From Tolypeutes matacus (lineage: Eukaryota > Chordata > Mammalia > Cingulata > Chlamyphoridae): DNA of 64,000 bases. Positions 49,436-61,960 of this stretch are shown piece by piece. The first letter of the stretch is position 1. Each line of letters opens with the position of its first letter. Both the position numbers and the translations under genes were made by a program. The notes beneath the pieces were generated by a model, which had not been told where the DNA came from, searched no databases, and saw nothing but the letters and a program-made list of their open reading frames with translations. Location: contig JAKSZT010053769.1 in assembly GCA_026826555.1 (NCBI GenBank), positions 6,881,193 through 6,945,192 of the forward strand. Direction: 5' to 3'.

Positions 49436-49740
49436 GTTACTTAATTGTGATCCAAGGACTACTGCCAGTCTACAGTTTGTTACCAGACTGTGTCAAGATA
49501 AGCACAGAAATTGAGAATAAGCGTTTAGAAGCTATCATAGCATTTTGACATTTTGGAGACTTCCAAATATGTGATGAGTGGATTGGTCTCCCTGAACAAG
49601 TTTTGGACAATTTCTGGATTGTTGAACTCTATAGTAAATGGTATGTAGTGCAAGCGGAGTACTGATGGTATACAGTATGACCACATATCAGTGCACAACC
49701 AATTGGGAACTAAAACCAAATCAACAAAAACTTATCTAAC
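49436..49740 (+). mobile_element. hAT-like DNA transposon relic inserted in L2
   Basis: It starts with a 'tagtgttacttaattgtgatccaaggac'-type terminus resembling the CAGTG...GTCC ends of hAT-Charlie MITEs (first 20 bases 49434-49453), and it splits an otherwise collinear L2. A degenerate 'CTAAC' repeat flanks it. The far terminus is unclear. The minus-strand 64-codon frame inside is chance. Confidence 0.45.
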
Positions 49741-49744
49741 ATGG

Positions 49745-50270
49745 ATGGTTTGAGAAGAGCCAGCCACTGATCTACTGCCTTCCTCTTCTGTTCAAAATCC
49801 ATCCATGCCTCACAATCAAATCCCAGGCATAAATTCTTAGCCACTCATCATGCAATGCAAGATCCTCCATTATCTGTGATTCTCATCCGTCTGTCTCTTC
49901 ATTGCTTCTTCTCACATACTTTAAGCAACAAAAAATGCCATATTACTTGTGTTCCATGGCAGGCCAAGGGTAGTTTGCAACTTTAAGACTTTGGTCATAC
50001 ATATGTTTCACCCTACATGAAGCCTTCCCTGAACACCCAATCTGGTTTCATTTTATCTCTGCTCTCCTCCTTATAACTCCCAGCATATATGATTGATACT
50101 ATAAACACCCCACTGGAACATCACTACCTATGTGTTGGTTTCCCTCATGAGAAAGTAAATTCTACCAGGCAAGGATTGTTTCCTATGCCTTGTCATTAAG
50201 GCCCTGCATGCCTATGTAGATACTCAGTACAAAGTTGCTAAATTTATGAATTATTAATATACAGTAGACA
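49745..50270 (+). mobile_element. L2 LINE, 3' part of the interrupted sense copy
   Basis: The blocks 'gaagccttccctgaacaccc', 'gagaaagtaaattctaccag', 'gcaaggattgtttcctatg' and 'agatactcagtacaaagttg' reproduce the L2 3' UTR to its end. Confidence 0.75.
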
Positions 50271-50933
50271 AGAGTTAACATTCTTGGGTTTGAGGACTAC
50301 CTCTGTACTAAGTGTAATGTTTCCTTGGGTAGACTTATAAGGTTACTTCTCTTTGTAGGAGTGTACTCAAAAGTAAAGACAGGAATTGGACTCAGTGATT
50401 TCTAGTATCATGCCAATATAATTTGAGGCTCTATATTTTGAGATTATGGATACAATTTTAAACTATATAGATTTCATTTTTCATTCTTTCTGCAGACCAC
50501 CCCTGATTCCTTGAACCTGCAGAACCATTAGTAAGTGAAGAAACTATTGCTATATAAGCCTTGCAATCACATTAACTCTGATTTCCAATTTCATTGTTTT
50601 GCCTAAAGAGTTCATCTTATACATGCACTCCATTCAAAGTAATAATGAATTATTGACAGACTTCCTTTCCAAATGGATATTACAGAAATTTAATAATCTT
50701 GAAAACATTGGAAATGTTATAATAATTTTTGTTTTAAAAACCACACAAATAGCAAATGTATATTAGACACTTAATAGAAATCCTACCAGTTGTGAAGGTG
50801 TGATATATATACATTTAAAATAAAATAATTCCACATAGATATATAAAAGTTATGCAAGTGATAGGTCAACTGAAATTATAAATGTGTTTGGAGTGATGCA
50901 GCCAATCCCCCTTTCCTTTCTTCCCTATCTCCT

Positions 50934-50964
<31 letters not shown>

Positions 50965-51389
50965 TTAGGGACACCTTTCACCTTCCTACCTTAAAAATGA
51001 CCACCCAGATGCAGTATTGGTTACCTAATGGTAATTCAGTAACACAACACTCTCATGTCATGTCTCAGGCCATACAGTGTGTGAAAGCATTATTTAGCAC
51101 CCACATACATTAAATTTTTAAAGCACCTTCTGGATATGATCCAAGAATTATCTCATCAACACTTAACACCCCAGCCAAAGAATGAAGAGGCAAGAGGGTG
51201 GAACAGCATGCAGAAATCAGAACTGGAGGAGAGACTGAATTGACGTGAAGGAATAATCGGTTTCATAATTACTCAGTGGCCACAATTAGTCTCCCAGTCC
51301 ACACACGTGCTGAGCCTGCAGATGCCTCAGAAGCCCCAGCCAATTGACAAGTGTGCATTTCTCCTCAAAGTACTTTCAGCCTGTGATTG
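50271..51389. other. Unassigned sequence with AC microsatellite
   Basis: A perfect (AC)14 lies at 50937-50964. A weak MIR-like block may lie at 50280-50410. Nothing else recognised. Confidence 0.4.
50937..50964. repeat. (AC)14 microsatellite
   Basis: Twenty-eight bases of perfect AC repeat. Confidence 0.97.
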
Positions 51390-52244
51390 TTAGAAGAAGA
51401 AAAATTTAGGGAGAGTGATTGTAAAAGGTGTTGGGGATCTGTGCTCCTGAGAGTGACAGAGTTGGGCTCAAATAAGTCCTCCCTGCAAATGGTTCATCAG
51501 TCCCTTCTATTCAAACCTATATGGGATGCTGGAGTTTTTAGGTGTACTTCCAGAGACTGGAGCCTCTGGCCTACCTATGTGCCAGATGTGTGTGGACTCT
51601 CGGTGGAGCGGCAACTCCTACCCTACAACTCAATGGACTAATCCAAGTCACCTGGAGAGGAGACGACCATGGGTAACGGCCAGCCCAGGGAACAGAGAGG
51701 GCCTGCAGCTGCAGGCAGGATAATACCACCCACCATATCTATGGGATATAAGCCCACTCTCACTTGGAGGTGGAATAGACATCACCATCCCAGTCCCCTC
51801 AGGATTGGGGGAAGAACTATGGACTAGAGTGGACTTAATGGTATTCTGTTGTAGACATATTGGGATTCAAGCAATGGAAGAAATTATAAAGGTGATGTGA
51901 AGCCAGTGGCCACTAGATGCTTTTGGGGCAGGGAGGGGATGTGCAGTTGCAATACAGGGGCTTTTTCGGGACTTGGGGGTTGTCCTGAGTGCCGTTGTGG
52001 CAACGGATGTAGGCCATTTTAAGTCAGCACACACCATACAGAACTGTGTGGGAGAGAGTGTGGTCTACGATGTGAACTGTGGTCTATGGTTGATGACAAG
52101 GCCCCAGGATGTGTAGGTCCATTGAGGGGGATGGGCCATGCTTGTGGGGGATGTTTGTGTGGGATGTTGTGGGAGGTATGGGAGGTGGGGAACATGGGAA
52201 TCCCTGTAGTTTCTGTGTAATATTTAGGTAATCTGAGCACCTTT

Positions 52245-52260
<16 letters not shown>
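51390..52260 (+). mobile_element. Lineage-specific L1 3' tail (xenarthran type), copy 2
   Basis: It contains 'tagacatcaccatcccagtc' at about 51777, equivalent to 'gcatcaccatttccaaatcc' of copy 1. It also has 'caatggaagaaattataaag', 'gggacttgggggttgtcctg', 'gtgaactgtggtctatggtt' and 'acatgggaatccctgta', ending in an A17 tail (52244-52260). From memory this is the 3' UTR of young L1s of Xenarthra. The 5' edge is approximate and target-site duplications were not found. Confidence 0.7.

Positions 52261-52294
<34 letters not shown>
52261..52294. repeat. (TA)17 microsatellite grown from the L1 tail
   Basis: Thirty-four bases of TA/AT repeat directly follow the A17 tail. Further A/T-rich tail (AATA units near 52390-52412, A13 near 52427-52439) follows. 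Open frames crossing it are low-complexity. Confidence 0.95.
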
Positions 52295-52297
<3 letters not shown>

Positions 52298-52439
52298 ATG
52301 TTTGTAAGCAAATGCACATATATGCATATATATTTATATATCATTTCACAAATATTGGTATGTATTGTGAAAATTTTGATTTTTACCCACAATAAAATAA
52401 ATAAATAAATAATATGAAAAATAATTAAAAAAAAAAAAA

Positions 52440-53020
52440 GGAGTTGGGGATGAGAGGAACCTACAGCTGCTTGAGAGAAAAAGGGAAAAGATGAAGAAGG
52501 TAGAGCAGGGGCTGGGTGGCTAACACTAGACAGCTGCATTTTCTGAGAAGGGAAGTAGGAAACCTTCCTTTCAAGCCTTTCAGGATTAAGAGGTTCGCTA
52601 AAAAGCAGATTCAACTTTGAAGATATTTAATAGGAATTGGTTGCGACAAGGAATAAGAAAAAAGCAAGATTTTCGGCATATTCAAAAGCACATAATATAT
52701 TGCTTTTTAAAGGAATATTTTTCTTCAAAGTATACACAATTAGCTTTTTAGTTTAAATGCCCAAGACTAATGGGAACAATGTTCACTTATAAACTAGAAA
52801 GAGTTTTGAAAGATTATCAAAGTTGCTATAAAAAGGGGCTTGTGCGTAGGGCACTTTGCTTGTTCTTTGTGTGGAAACAATATCAAGAGATTTCAGAAGC
52901 ATAATTTTTTTGCTACTAGGGCAGCTGGTGATCGTTGGTCCTGGTACCCCCCCCCCCATAAAAAAAGAGTTGCTATGACTGGTATTCTTTCAGGACACTT
53001 AAAAATGTACTACATATGTA
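52440..53020. other. Unassigned sequence with C11 run
   Basis: A C11 homopolymer lies at 52947-52957. No gene or repeat recognised. Confidence 0.4.
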
Positions 53021-53024
53021 TGAC

Positions 53025-54019
53025 TTTTAGGGATATTTATTAAGTGTTAATGACAGTGTGAGAACTAGAGATAAGATGATGAACAAGATGGCCTGGCCCT
53101 GATAACTTTTATAGTCCACTGAGGAATAGAGGCAAAAAAGCAATCACAATAAACTGTTATAAGTGTCATGGTAGAGAGGTAATGTGTTGTAAAAGACATA
53201 GCAGGAACTCCTGACATAGTGTAAAGGTGACAGGAAAATTAAATCAAGTAGCATTTTTTCCTAAAATTATGGAGTATGAATAGTAATCACTCAATGAAAA
53301 ATGAGATTAAACCGTTTTCTGTTGCTATAGTTATTTTGTTTTAAGTATTAAGGGATAATTGGCCAGAGGTAAAACACAAGTGAGGGAGAAAACAAAAGAG
53401 AGACAGACAGACTGATTACTATGACTAGAGTGTGGATGGCGAGGTGGGGCAGAGCATGAGGGAAGTCTGGAGAGGAATACAGAGAAGCAGGGCAAGAAAG
53501 GCCTGATCAGGTGATTGACCATATAATTTATGATATTAACTGTGATTCTTCTGTGAATGGGTGGATGCACTATTAATAATCATGCCAGGACATGGGCATG
53601 AACAAGGAGATGTGATCATTCTATTTAAAGCTATAGAATGGATTTAAAACTGAAGGATAGTTTGCTTCTAATTGCATTTTTAAAAATTGAATTTTAATGG
53701 AGAATGGTTTGAAGAAAAACAAGGAAGTGGAGGTTAGGAAGAATTGGAATTGGTGGGGCAGAGGGAGTGGACTGGGGAAATGTTAGAAGTCCAGGATCTT
53801 CCCAGGTTTCTGAGAAATTGAGTGGATGGCGATGATTTTTATTGAGATTAGGAACATTGGGGAAGAATCCAAATTTGGAAAAGGGGTTAGAGGGTATTCG
53901 GCTTGTTCTTCCGTGTAGAGTTTGAGGGGCCTGGGAAATTTTCAAGAAGAAATGTTAGACAGATTTTGACATCAGGAGATGTAAAAGTGAGGATCCTTGA
54001 CAAATGGTTGTAAGAGTCA
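53025..54019 (-). mobile_element. Long L2 LINE copy, antisense, first part
   Basis: The plus strand shows reversed L2 over almost 1 kb: 'gatgatgaacaagatggcct', 'tttatagtccactgagga', 'gactagagtgtggatggcga', 'ggagatgtgatcattctat', 'gagtggatggcgatgatttt' and 'gtagagtttgaggggcctgg' are in the expected order. Interrupted at 54034 and continued at 54729. Confidence 0.75.
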
Positions 54020-54034
54020 AGGAATGGCATTTTT
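54020..54034. repeat. 15-bp target-site duplication, left copy
   Basis: AGGAATGGCATTTTT, matching 54714-54728 with 2 mismatches. Confidence 0.75.
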
Positions 54035-54713
54035 GTTTTGTTTTTAAATTTTTATTTTTAAAGAAGTTTTAGGTTACAGAAAAGTTACATTGAAAATATA
54101 AGGGTTTCTCATATATCCCACCCCTCCCCTTCACATTTCCCCCTAATAATAACATCTTACATTAGTGTGGAACATTTGTTACAATTGATGAACAAATAAT
54201 GAAGCATTGCTACTAACCATGGTCTATGGTTTACATTATGGTTTATACTTTGCACCATACAATTTTATAGGTTTTGACAAATGTATAAGGGCCCGTATCC
54301 ATCATTGCAATGCCATGCAAAACAATTCCGGTGCCCTAAATATGCCCTATGTTCCACCTAATCTTCTGTCCCCCTCCCCTCAGAACCTCTGCTAACCACT
54401 GTCTTTATATCAATGTCACAAGTTCTTCCATTACTACAAGACAATAACTACTTTGGTACATGGTTGCATTCCCCCCTTATATTTGTTCATTCCTTAATCT
54501 TGAGGATTTGGGGATGGTGATGCCAGCTCTGCTTCAGATTGAGAGGGGGCTTAGAATTTATGGGACAGTTGGAAGGAACTGTTTTGCTTGCAGTTGTAGA
54601 TACTCTTTGCTTTTTGGGATGAGGCTTGTCTATCATCATCATTTTATTAATTGTACAGGGGAAGTACAAAGAACTTGAGAGTAGATGTTGGCTGCAACTC
54701 TGCTGAATTCAGG
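54035..54713 (-). mobile_element. Lineage-specific L1 3' tail, copy 3, inserted in L2
   Basis: A reversed A-rich tail (T-rich at 54035-54060) is followed by 'ggttacagaaaagttacatt', 'acattagtgtggaacatttg', 'caattgatgaacaaataatg', and at 54470-54550 the reverse complement of 19770-19850 of copy 1. It is about 679 bp, 5'-truncated as usual for L1, and flanked by 15-bp target-site duplications. Frames inside (54207-54678) are chance. Confidence 0.8.
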
Positions 54714-54728
54714 AGGAATGGTGTTTTT
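54714..54728. repeat. 15-bp target-site duplication, right copy
   Basis: AGGAATGGTGTTTTT, matching 54020-54034 with 2 mismatches. Confidence 0.75.
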
Positions 54729-54900
54729 AAAGAAGAAAATATAGAGGAGATAAGAGGGCCTCGGACAGAGTATCTCCAACGTTTAATAGCGGAGTATAAA
54801 AACAAGATTGGCAAAGGAGGCTAAGAAAGAGTGCCAAAGAGGTAGGAGTGTGCAAAATGCTCAGAGAGGTGAAGTGAAATAGCAGCATAATTATACAACT
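54729..54900 (-). mobile_element. Long L2 LINE copy, antisense, second part
   Basis: The blocks 'ttggcaaaggaggctaagaa' and 'agtgccaaagaggtaggag' continue the reversed L2 text broken off at 54019. Confidence 0.65.
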
Positions 54901-57900
54901 GAGTCACTCATGAATAGGTCTTTCAGGTTGCCATATATTTTTTCTATTTTCTCTTTTTATTTTCTCCTATATAGATTGCTTTGTTTTACTTTATCGTTTG
55001 CATTGATTAGTCAGAAATTTACTGTGATTTAATTCTATTAATATTAACAGTATTGCATGCAAATATGCATAATTGCCACTTATTTAATTATTAAATAAAA
55101 GTAAAATAATTTTAACTCCATTTTGTTAAGTAAAGACTTTTAACTTTTGAGTGTGTGTGTGCACACATGTGTGTGTGTTTTGGTATGTGTTTCTTCCTTC
55201 CTTTTGCTTGTCTTAGTTCATTTAATCTAGAATTGCAAATCATATATATATATATATATATATGCCTACTAAATTTCCTGCTATCAATATTAATATTTTC
55301 TCCTTTGTATTCTATTTTGATAGCATATAACAATTATTAGGCATGTAATCAAACTCTCTCTCAAAAATAATTATTTTATTTCCTTTTACCTTCTGTAAAC
55401 TGACAGATCTGGATATAAATATTAACTCCTGTTATCTGCTTAAACAACCAGATAAATTTTATATGGTGCTTTCTAAAAATGGAAAGTTTCTGACACTGGC
55501 TAGTGTTCAGAAAGTGTTTATTTTCTCCCCTTCACCTTTTTTTTTTTCATTAGTTTCTTCTTACTTTCAGTGTATTTCTGCTGTGATACCCTAATTCTTG
55601 AGTTCTGCTCTTGATTGAGTCAGCTAGTCTCAGAAAACTTTGGTAGGAAAGTGTACTATGTTTGTACATTTCCCAAAACTTTGAAAATCTGAGTAAACCT
55701 TAACAATACAATAAACTAATTGGGTCATAATTGTATGGCTCTGCCAAATCTTAAAAGTTATTTCTTGTCTTATAGAATTTTTATTGTCAAGAAAGAGAAA
55801 TAGGAGACTGATTTGATTTTGCTCCTTTGAAAATAACCACTTTTCTTCCTTCCAGATGCTAACAAATTCTTTAATCTTGAAATGTAACCACTTTACAGGG
55901 TTTTCTTGTGTTATTGAGCTAAGTATGCTAGTTTTGCTTGAACATTTTTGAGACCTCTAGACCTCCCACATTAGTTCTTTTTGGCATAAGCAAGGTTCTC
56001 TTTACCCATACAATGGATTGTTGTTTCTAACTCATTTGCATTGTTTTTAGGTATTATCAATTTTTGTGTTACCTGGATTTTTATGATTTGTCTTCTATTA
56101 TTTCCTCTTGCATCATTTTCTATTTATTTACATATTTCCTTCTCATTTGGTAGTCTTTTCCGAATTTGTTTTCTTTATTGGCACTTATTCTGCAATATGG
56201 TGTGATTAGTAGTATTTCCAAGGTACATTTACGTTTGCTCTCTACTATTTTTTTTTTTTTTAATTTAATTGACCTTTATAGGGGAGACTAGGAGAAGAAA
56301 GTTTAGGGAGTTCTTACCTAACACCTCTAATTTCTTTGTGAACTAGGAGACAAGATACCTGCTGAGAATGAAGATAGGCAAGCATGGATAGAGAGTCTAA
56401 GATGATTAGAGTAGTAATGATCCAGTTTTAGAGAAGAAAGGCAAAGGGAATTAACCAAGACAAGAAAAAAAAACTGAGCAAATAAAATATTTGGCTAAAA
56501 GTGAGAACCATAAACTTGTGGTTTCTGTCCTCAGGGAACATAAAATCCAGTTGTGGAAAATGAGAATTACTCAAACCATTTCAACCCAAACAATGTACAA
56601 TGTACATAATTGTGAATAAGCAATACAGATAGGTTTATGACTCTCATTTTTTACTTTTTGATGATAGTCAAACATTCCCAACTATACGAGAAACATTTCT
56701 TTCTTCCATCAAAGTCTAAAAACAAAAGTAAGCATAATCATGTCTTCCTATCAGTCCATCCATTTTCTGATGTTTTCTCAGAATCTTACCAGATATAATG
56801 AGATGAGAAATATATGTATATTTTTCTATATCTTACAAATTTTAAAGTATAGACTCCACACTAATTTTGTCTCTGCATCCCAAATATCTTTAGCTTCTAA
56901 TCTTAAAATTTAAGGCATAAGAAAATATGAAGAAAATGACTTCTTAAATATCTAGTTATTTCCAAATAACACTGTGTATATTTGTGATAGCTATTTTATC
57001 TGAGCTTTTTAGTTTACATCTAGAAAATGCTACAAAAACAATTATAAAAACTAGAGCTATGGATCTTTAATTGTGGATTATAATATTTATATTGAAATAA
57101 GAAAGATTTAAACTGTACCATAAAATTATTAAATGTACAAAAATATATATTAGAAAGGGAAATTGGTATGTTAATTATTGAGAATAAAGTATTATTAATT
57201 TCCTGATATCCTTTGAGTATAGTTAAAGATTACCAGCAAGCATGAAAAGAAAATTTAGTCAATAATGTGCTTTTTTGCACATTAAGTTAAGGAAAAACTA
57301 AAGAGCTGAGAGATTTATGACTCTTGTAGGTCAAAAACCTGGGGAATGAAGAAACAGGAAAAAATGCCACAAACGAAGGAATTTTTGACAGAATAGAATG
57401 ACACCATGGATTTAAGCCTCAAGTTGTAGCTATTCTGGAGTCTGTCTACCGGGCCGTGTAGAAATTATGATTGTCACTAGCAAATCTCAAAAACAGGTAT
57501 GACAATCTATCAAGAAAAAATAGAAAATCCTTAACAATGCCTTGCACATTTACCATACATGTGGTGGGATTACTGGAAAAACATTTTAGCTTTTTTTTAA
57601 AGGAGTCTTTTCCACCGCAACCTTGGACATATTTAAATAGATTCAAAATATTTAAAAAGAATCACAGATGAAATCTATTTAGAGCCTCTTGGAAATCTAT
57701 TTGATTCTCAGCTTCACTCTACTTCTTTTCTATGTTCTGTCTTGGAGACCCTGGGGAGGTAGCAGGGATGTGGTAAAGGGTAAAAATTCCTAGATTACAC
57801 AGTAAAAGTGGCTTGTTTAAATCCTTTTAAATGACCAAAGACTCTGGGCAGGCCACAAGACTAGTTCACAGAATCTGAAGCATTTTTCCCAAAAATATCA

Positions 57901-60075
57901 GTCATTCCAGCAGTTAGAGTAAAGAGATTTTGTTCGAAGGATTCTCGTCCTTTAATAAGTATCCAAGGCTTCTTGGAGCATGCAACAAATTCTTTTCCTA
58001 AGGACAAGTTGCCTAATTTCACATGCTTATAATAGTGAACTTTGCTCTTGCCTTATATTTTCTTCCTGAGTGCTCCTGTGAATAGTCATCCCTCACATAT
58101 AACTAAATGGAAGGTTCAGCTTCACACTTTACCTAAAATAACTTAGGAAAGTTGTCTTCAATCATGAATCTTGACAACAATTTCTATAACTTAATTTTAA
58201 ATTATAATTAAATAATTATCCTACTATTCCACTTGTCACCAAGACTCCATTAATTGAATGGCACTCTTCTGTTTTCTTAACCTTCCCAGTTACATTTCTG
58301 AGAGAGTTTTCTGGTCATGTTTTTTGAGGTGAGTAGGCAATTTACTGGGCTGTTTTATGTTTTCTTTTGTTTAATTTAAAACAAAACATATTTCTGGAAT
58401 GGACTATTGCAAAGGAATTGTGTTAAAAGCAAAGTATCTAATAACTTCTTCAAGGCCTATGCAATAGCTCACTATTAAAACATTTGACCAGGATATTAAA
58501 ATGACATACAGAGTGATGTTTATTGCTCTGGGGTAAAAAGCCCTGCCTGTTGTTTTTCCAGAAACTCTGTTTCCTCTCAATGTATGCTTGGATTTTCTCC
58601 CTGATATGATTTCCATTCCTTGAGCCCAGGCCTCCTAGATACACCAGCCACGATCCACCCGCTTCTTGTCATATGTACATCAAACAATGCAAGAATCATT
58701 AGAGTATATTATTTTAAAAAACAGGTCTGGTACTTTCTTGGCTCTTTTGTAACTGTTATTATTGGAATTTTTACAATTTTATGGAATTCAATGGGACCCT
58801 ACAATTTCCTTGAGTGTAGGATTTCTTCTTTCCTGTGTTTTTATGCCACAAAACTGAGTTTCAAAGAGAAACACGAGAAACACTCTTCTTTCTGGAAGAA
58901 ATAAAAAGGCCTCAGCAAATTCCTAATCTAATTAACATCTTTAACAACTTGGACAATAAATTGACTGCAACTGCTCTTGAAGCTCTGTGCCACCTTGTTA
59001 AGCTCCTTTCCAAGACTGCTATAAATCAAAGGAGAAATGCTAAGGTCGTTGCACATGTTTGTTGCTTGTTCCAATGTGAAAGGCTGATTGCTTTACCAAC
59101 TGCTCATTTAGGCTGGATATTTTTTTAGACTTGTTTAGGAGCTCAGGTTTGAAAAAGAGGCCCTTCTAATACACAGGATTATATTTTGGCTCCAGTTTTC
59201 TTAAGCCAAAGTCTAATAACTTGGTCATTTAGCTTCCTATAGATTATGCCTATTTTTTTCCAAAGAGAATGATGGAAAAATTACGATTTATGAAGAAGGA
59301 CACATACCACCCTAGATACTTGATCAGAAAGTATGCCATGGTATTGAAATTCTACAGTTCCTTTTTTGTCATGAATACCAATGAGATACCTATTGGGGAT
59401 CTCCATAGTTGTGGTAATGGCACTCCTCCAAATCACTGGGCTATCATTTATATTAAGTCCATGTTTTATTTCTTAATTTCAAGCTAAGTCTAATACACAA
59501 CTGAAATATAAATGCAAAAGCAACTACTGATTAGTCACTTGAATATGAAGTTGGTCCATTTGAACACACTACATCGTTCATACATTTAATACAGGGGTGG
59601 ACTTAGCTGAATGAACTTTATGTCCTTAGTCCACCTCATTGTAGAGTACACACATAGTACATGATATGTACATGGCCATGACCATGGGACTTTAACCAAT
59701 TTTTTTATATACCTCAGATTAATGAGTTACTTAAGGATAGATCTTAACCTGGTATTTAAAATAAAAAAGGATTAGTTATTTTAAACTTTAATTCACAAAT
59801 AGTTTTAGCTACTGTCTCACAGTATTAAATCGTCAAGTAACTTAGGTGGAATAAAAAAAAAATAGTCAATTGTTTTGCATGTGACAAAGAATAACAGGGA
59901 AAGGATTTTTGGTCTACAGTAATTGAAAAGGGAAAAAGAAAAATAAGAAAAGAAAAAAATATATAAAGAAAAATAAGAAATATATTCTATCTCATTAGTA
60001 ATTAAAGAAGGATAAATAATGACATCTTTGAACAATCATTTTACAGTTATTTAGTTACAAAGACATATAAATGGT
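54901..60075. other. Largely unassigned sequence
   Basis: No gene or clear repeat is recognised in about 5 kb. Simple repeats: (TA)n at 55242-55263 and a T run at about 56248-56261. The stretch 58600-59240 is balanced in composition, has TAAT-rich motifs and overlapping open frames of 94 and 97 codons without a recognisable domain. It may be conserved non-coding DNA. Confidence 0.35.
55242..55263. repeat. (AT)11 repeat
   Basis: Perfect AT repeat downstream of a GT-rich stretch (about 55152-55180). Confidence 0.95.
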
Positions 60076-60079
60076 AATA

Positions 60080-60615
60080 AACAATGCCAGTGAAGTTGGT
60101 ACTTTCATATACTGTCTATGGTATTAATAAAAGATGTAATTTTTTGGATTCTAATTTCACAAAATATGTATATAACCAATACCATAATATAGTAATCCTA
60201 TATCTGGCTATCTATCACATGGAAATAATAAGAGATGTTTGGAAAAGCAGTATAACAATTGTTAAAAATAAAAAACAACAATGTCTGATGATAATCAGAT
60301 GGGTAAATAAATTATGCTACATCAAAAACTTGGCATATTATACAACCATTAAAATGATGGTTATAAATATTATATACCAACATGGAAAAAAGCTTAGAAT
60401 GTGTATTAGGGGAAGCCAAAGCAGGATGAAAATTCCATGTACACTATAATTACGATTATTTAAAAATATGTATGTAAAAAAAGATGGGGAAAATATTACT
60501 AAATAATAATAACTGCTGTTGTGGGGTAGTGTTTGATGGATATTTTTCCTTTTCTGCTTTCCAGACATTTTTGTAATGTGGTTATACTACCATTACTTTT
60601 ATAATATTTATTAAA
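60080..60615 (+). mobile_element. Old L1M LINE fragment, ORF2 end and 3' UTR
   Basis: The blocks 'atgggtaaataaattatgct' at about 60299, 'tatacaaccattaaaatgat' and 'atttttgtaatgtggttata' follow the end of ORF2 and the 3' UTR of an L1ME/L1M4-type element. The 121-codon frame at 60084-60449 is a chance reading. Confidence 0.65.
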
Positions 60616-61937
60616 TAACCAAGCATGGCAATTTATTTTGGATGGGTAAACAGCATCTCAATGAATATAACTATTTGGAGGAAATGGTCTCTGTCCAACA
60701 CCCCAGTATTCCATACGTCTGCCTTTGTTTCTAAACTGTTTTGATGATACACAGAGGGAGAGAGAAAATATTAAAAATAAATGAGGCCAAGCCTACTTGT
60801 CACTTCAGGAAAGGTTGATGTGCCATGAGAATAAGTTGTTCATAACTGCAAGAGATTTCACAGACCGATTCAATTGCATTTGTTTCTACATCTTCAGGAG
60901 GCTAGAAAATATTTTGTAAAAATACACTTTCAGAAAGTGTCTTATAGGATATGGATTGAATCTTGTGAAAAGTCTGATGTTTAAAACGGGAGGTAAGTCA
61001 GCCAAGGGGCAGTCTGTGAAACACCACAGCTGAGAGGTTTTTTCAGTATAATTTCACAAGCCTTCAAAATTAGCATTTACCCTTTGGGATTAGACCTGAG
61101 GGATGGAATCTACTGCGTTTGTGTTGTCCAGATGAGCTTCTTGTTTGTTGAGAAGTTTTGATGGAATGTAATTTCTAAATTTGAGGTTACCAGATACCTG
61201 CAGTTTTGGAGGAAAGCCTTGATTTGCTCCCTCATCCTCAGCTGCATCGTAATCCTGGACGTAAGCCTAGTTGGGAGGACTGACTTGGATAATTTGGCCA
61301 CCCCTGGAGGAATAAAGGATTCAGCTCTCCTTGACTTTCTTTTTGGAACCACATATCTGGTGGAATATTTGCTTCATGAGTTCATGCATAATTACATAAA
61401 TGAACACAATGAATACATGAATGGACCTTATTTTCCTTTTCTCTTTCTGTGCTCTCTAATATTTCACTTTCTTATATTTTCTCTAGAGAGTGATTAGGTC
61501 TGAAATGCCAGTTTTTGTCAAAGATTCAAGGTAAAATGCATGATCTGACAAGTTTGAAAATATGGCTGTTTGAAGAGCAAGTTACTTTCATTTCTATACC
61601 AAACAAAAGAGATCAACGGAACTGTTCCACCTCTTCTCACTCCAGAATGGAAGGCATATGCATCTACGAAAGTGCACATTTTTACACTGAGTGAATCAGA
61701 ACAATCATATAAATCAGAACAGTTTTCTAGTGTCTCAACCTCTAGGAAATTTAAGGATATGGAGCAAGATATCAAGATCCTGTAAGACGTGGAGAATAGT
61801 CATGGTAAACTCACCCCAGGTTGGCTTTGCCAATTGCCCAGCAGCAGCAATACTCATACTGGGAAGACTTAGGGAAACTGCATCTGAATTAGAAGTCGTA
61901 GGCAAGACCTAGGCTCCTAAATGGTTTGTTTAGTTTT

Positions 61938-61960
61938 TTGTTGTTGTTGTTGTTGTTGTT
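61938..61960. repeat. (TTG)n trinucleotide repeat
   Basis: About eight TTG units followed by T6. Confidence 0.95.

Noticed and set aside
52019..52614. 102- and 123-codon minus-strand frames
   Set aside because: They cross the A17/TA repeat of an L1 tail and encode Tyr/Ile/Phe-rich low-complexity sequence.
60084..60449. 121-codon plus-strand frame
   Set aside because: Chance reading of a decayed L1M 3' region.
61110..61497. Overlapping open frames on both strands
   Set aside because: No recognisable domain or splice framework on either strand.
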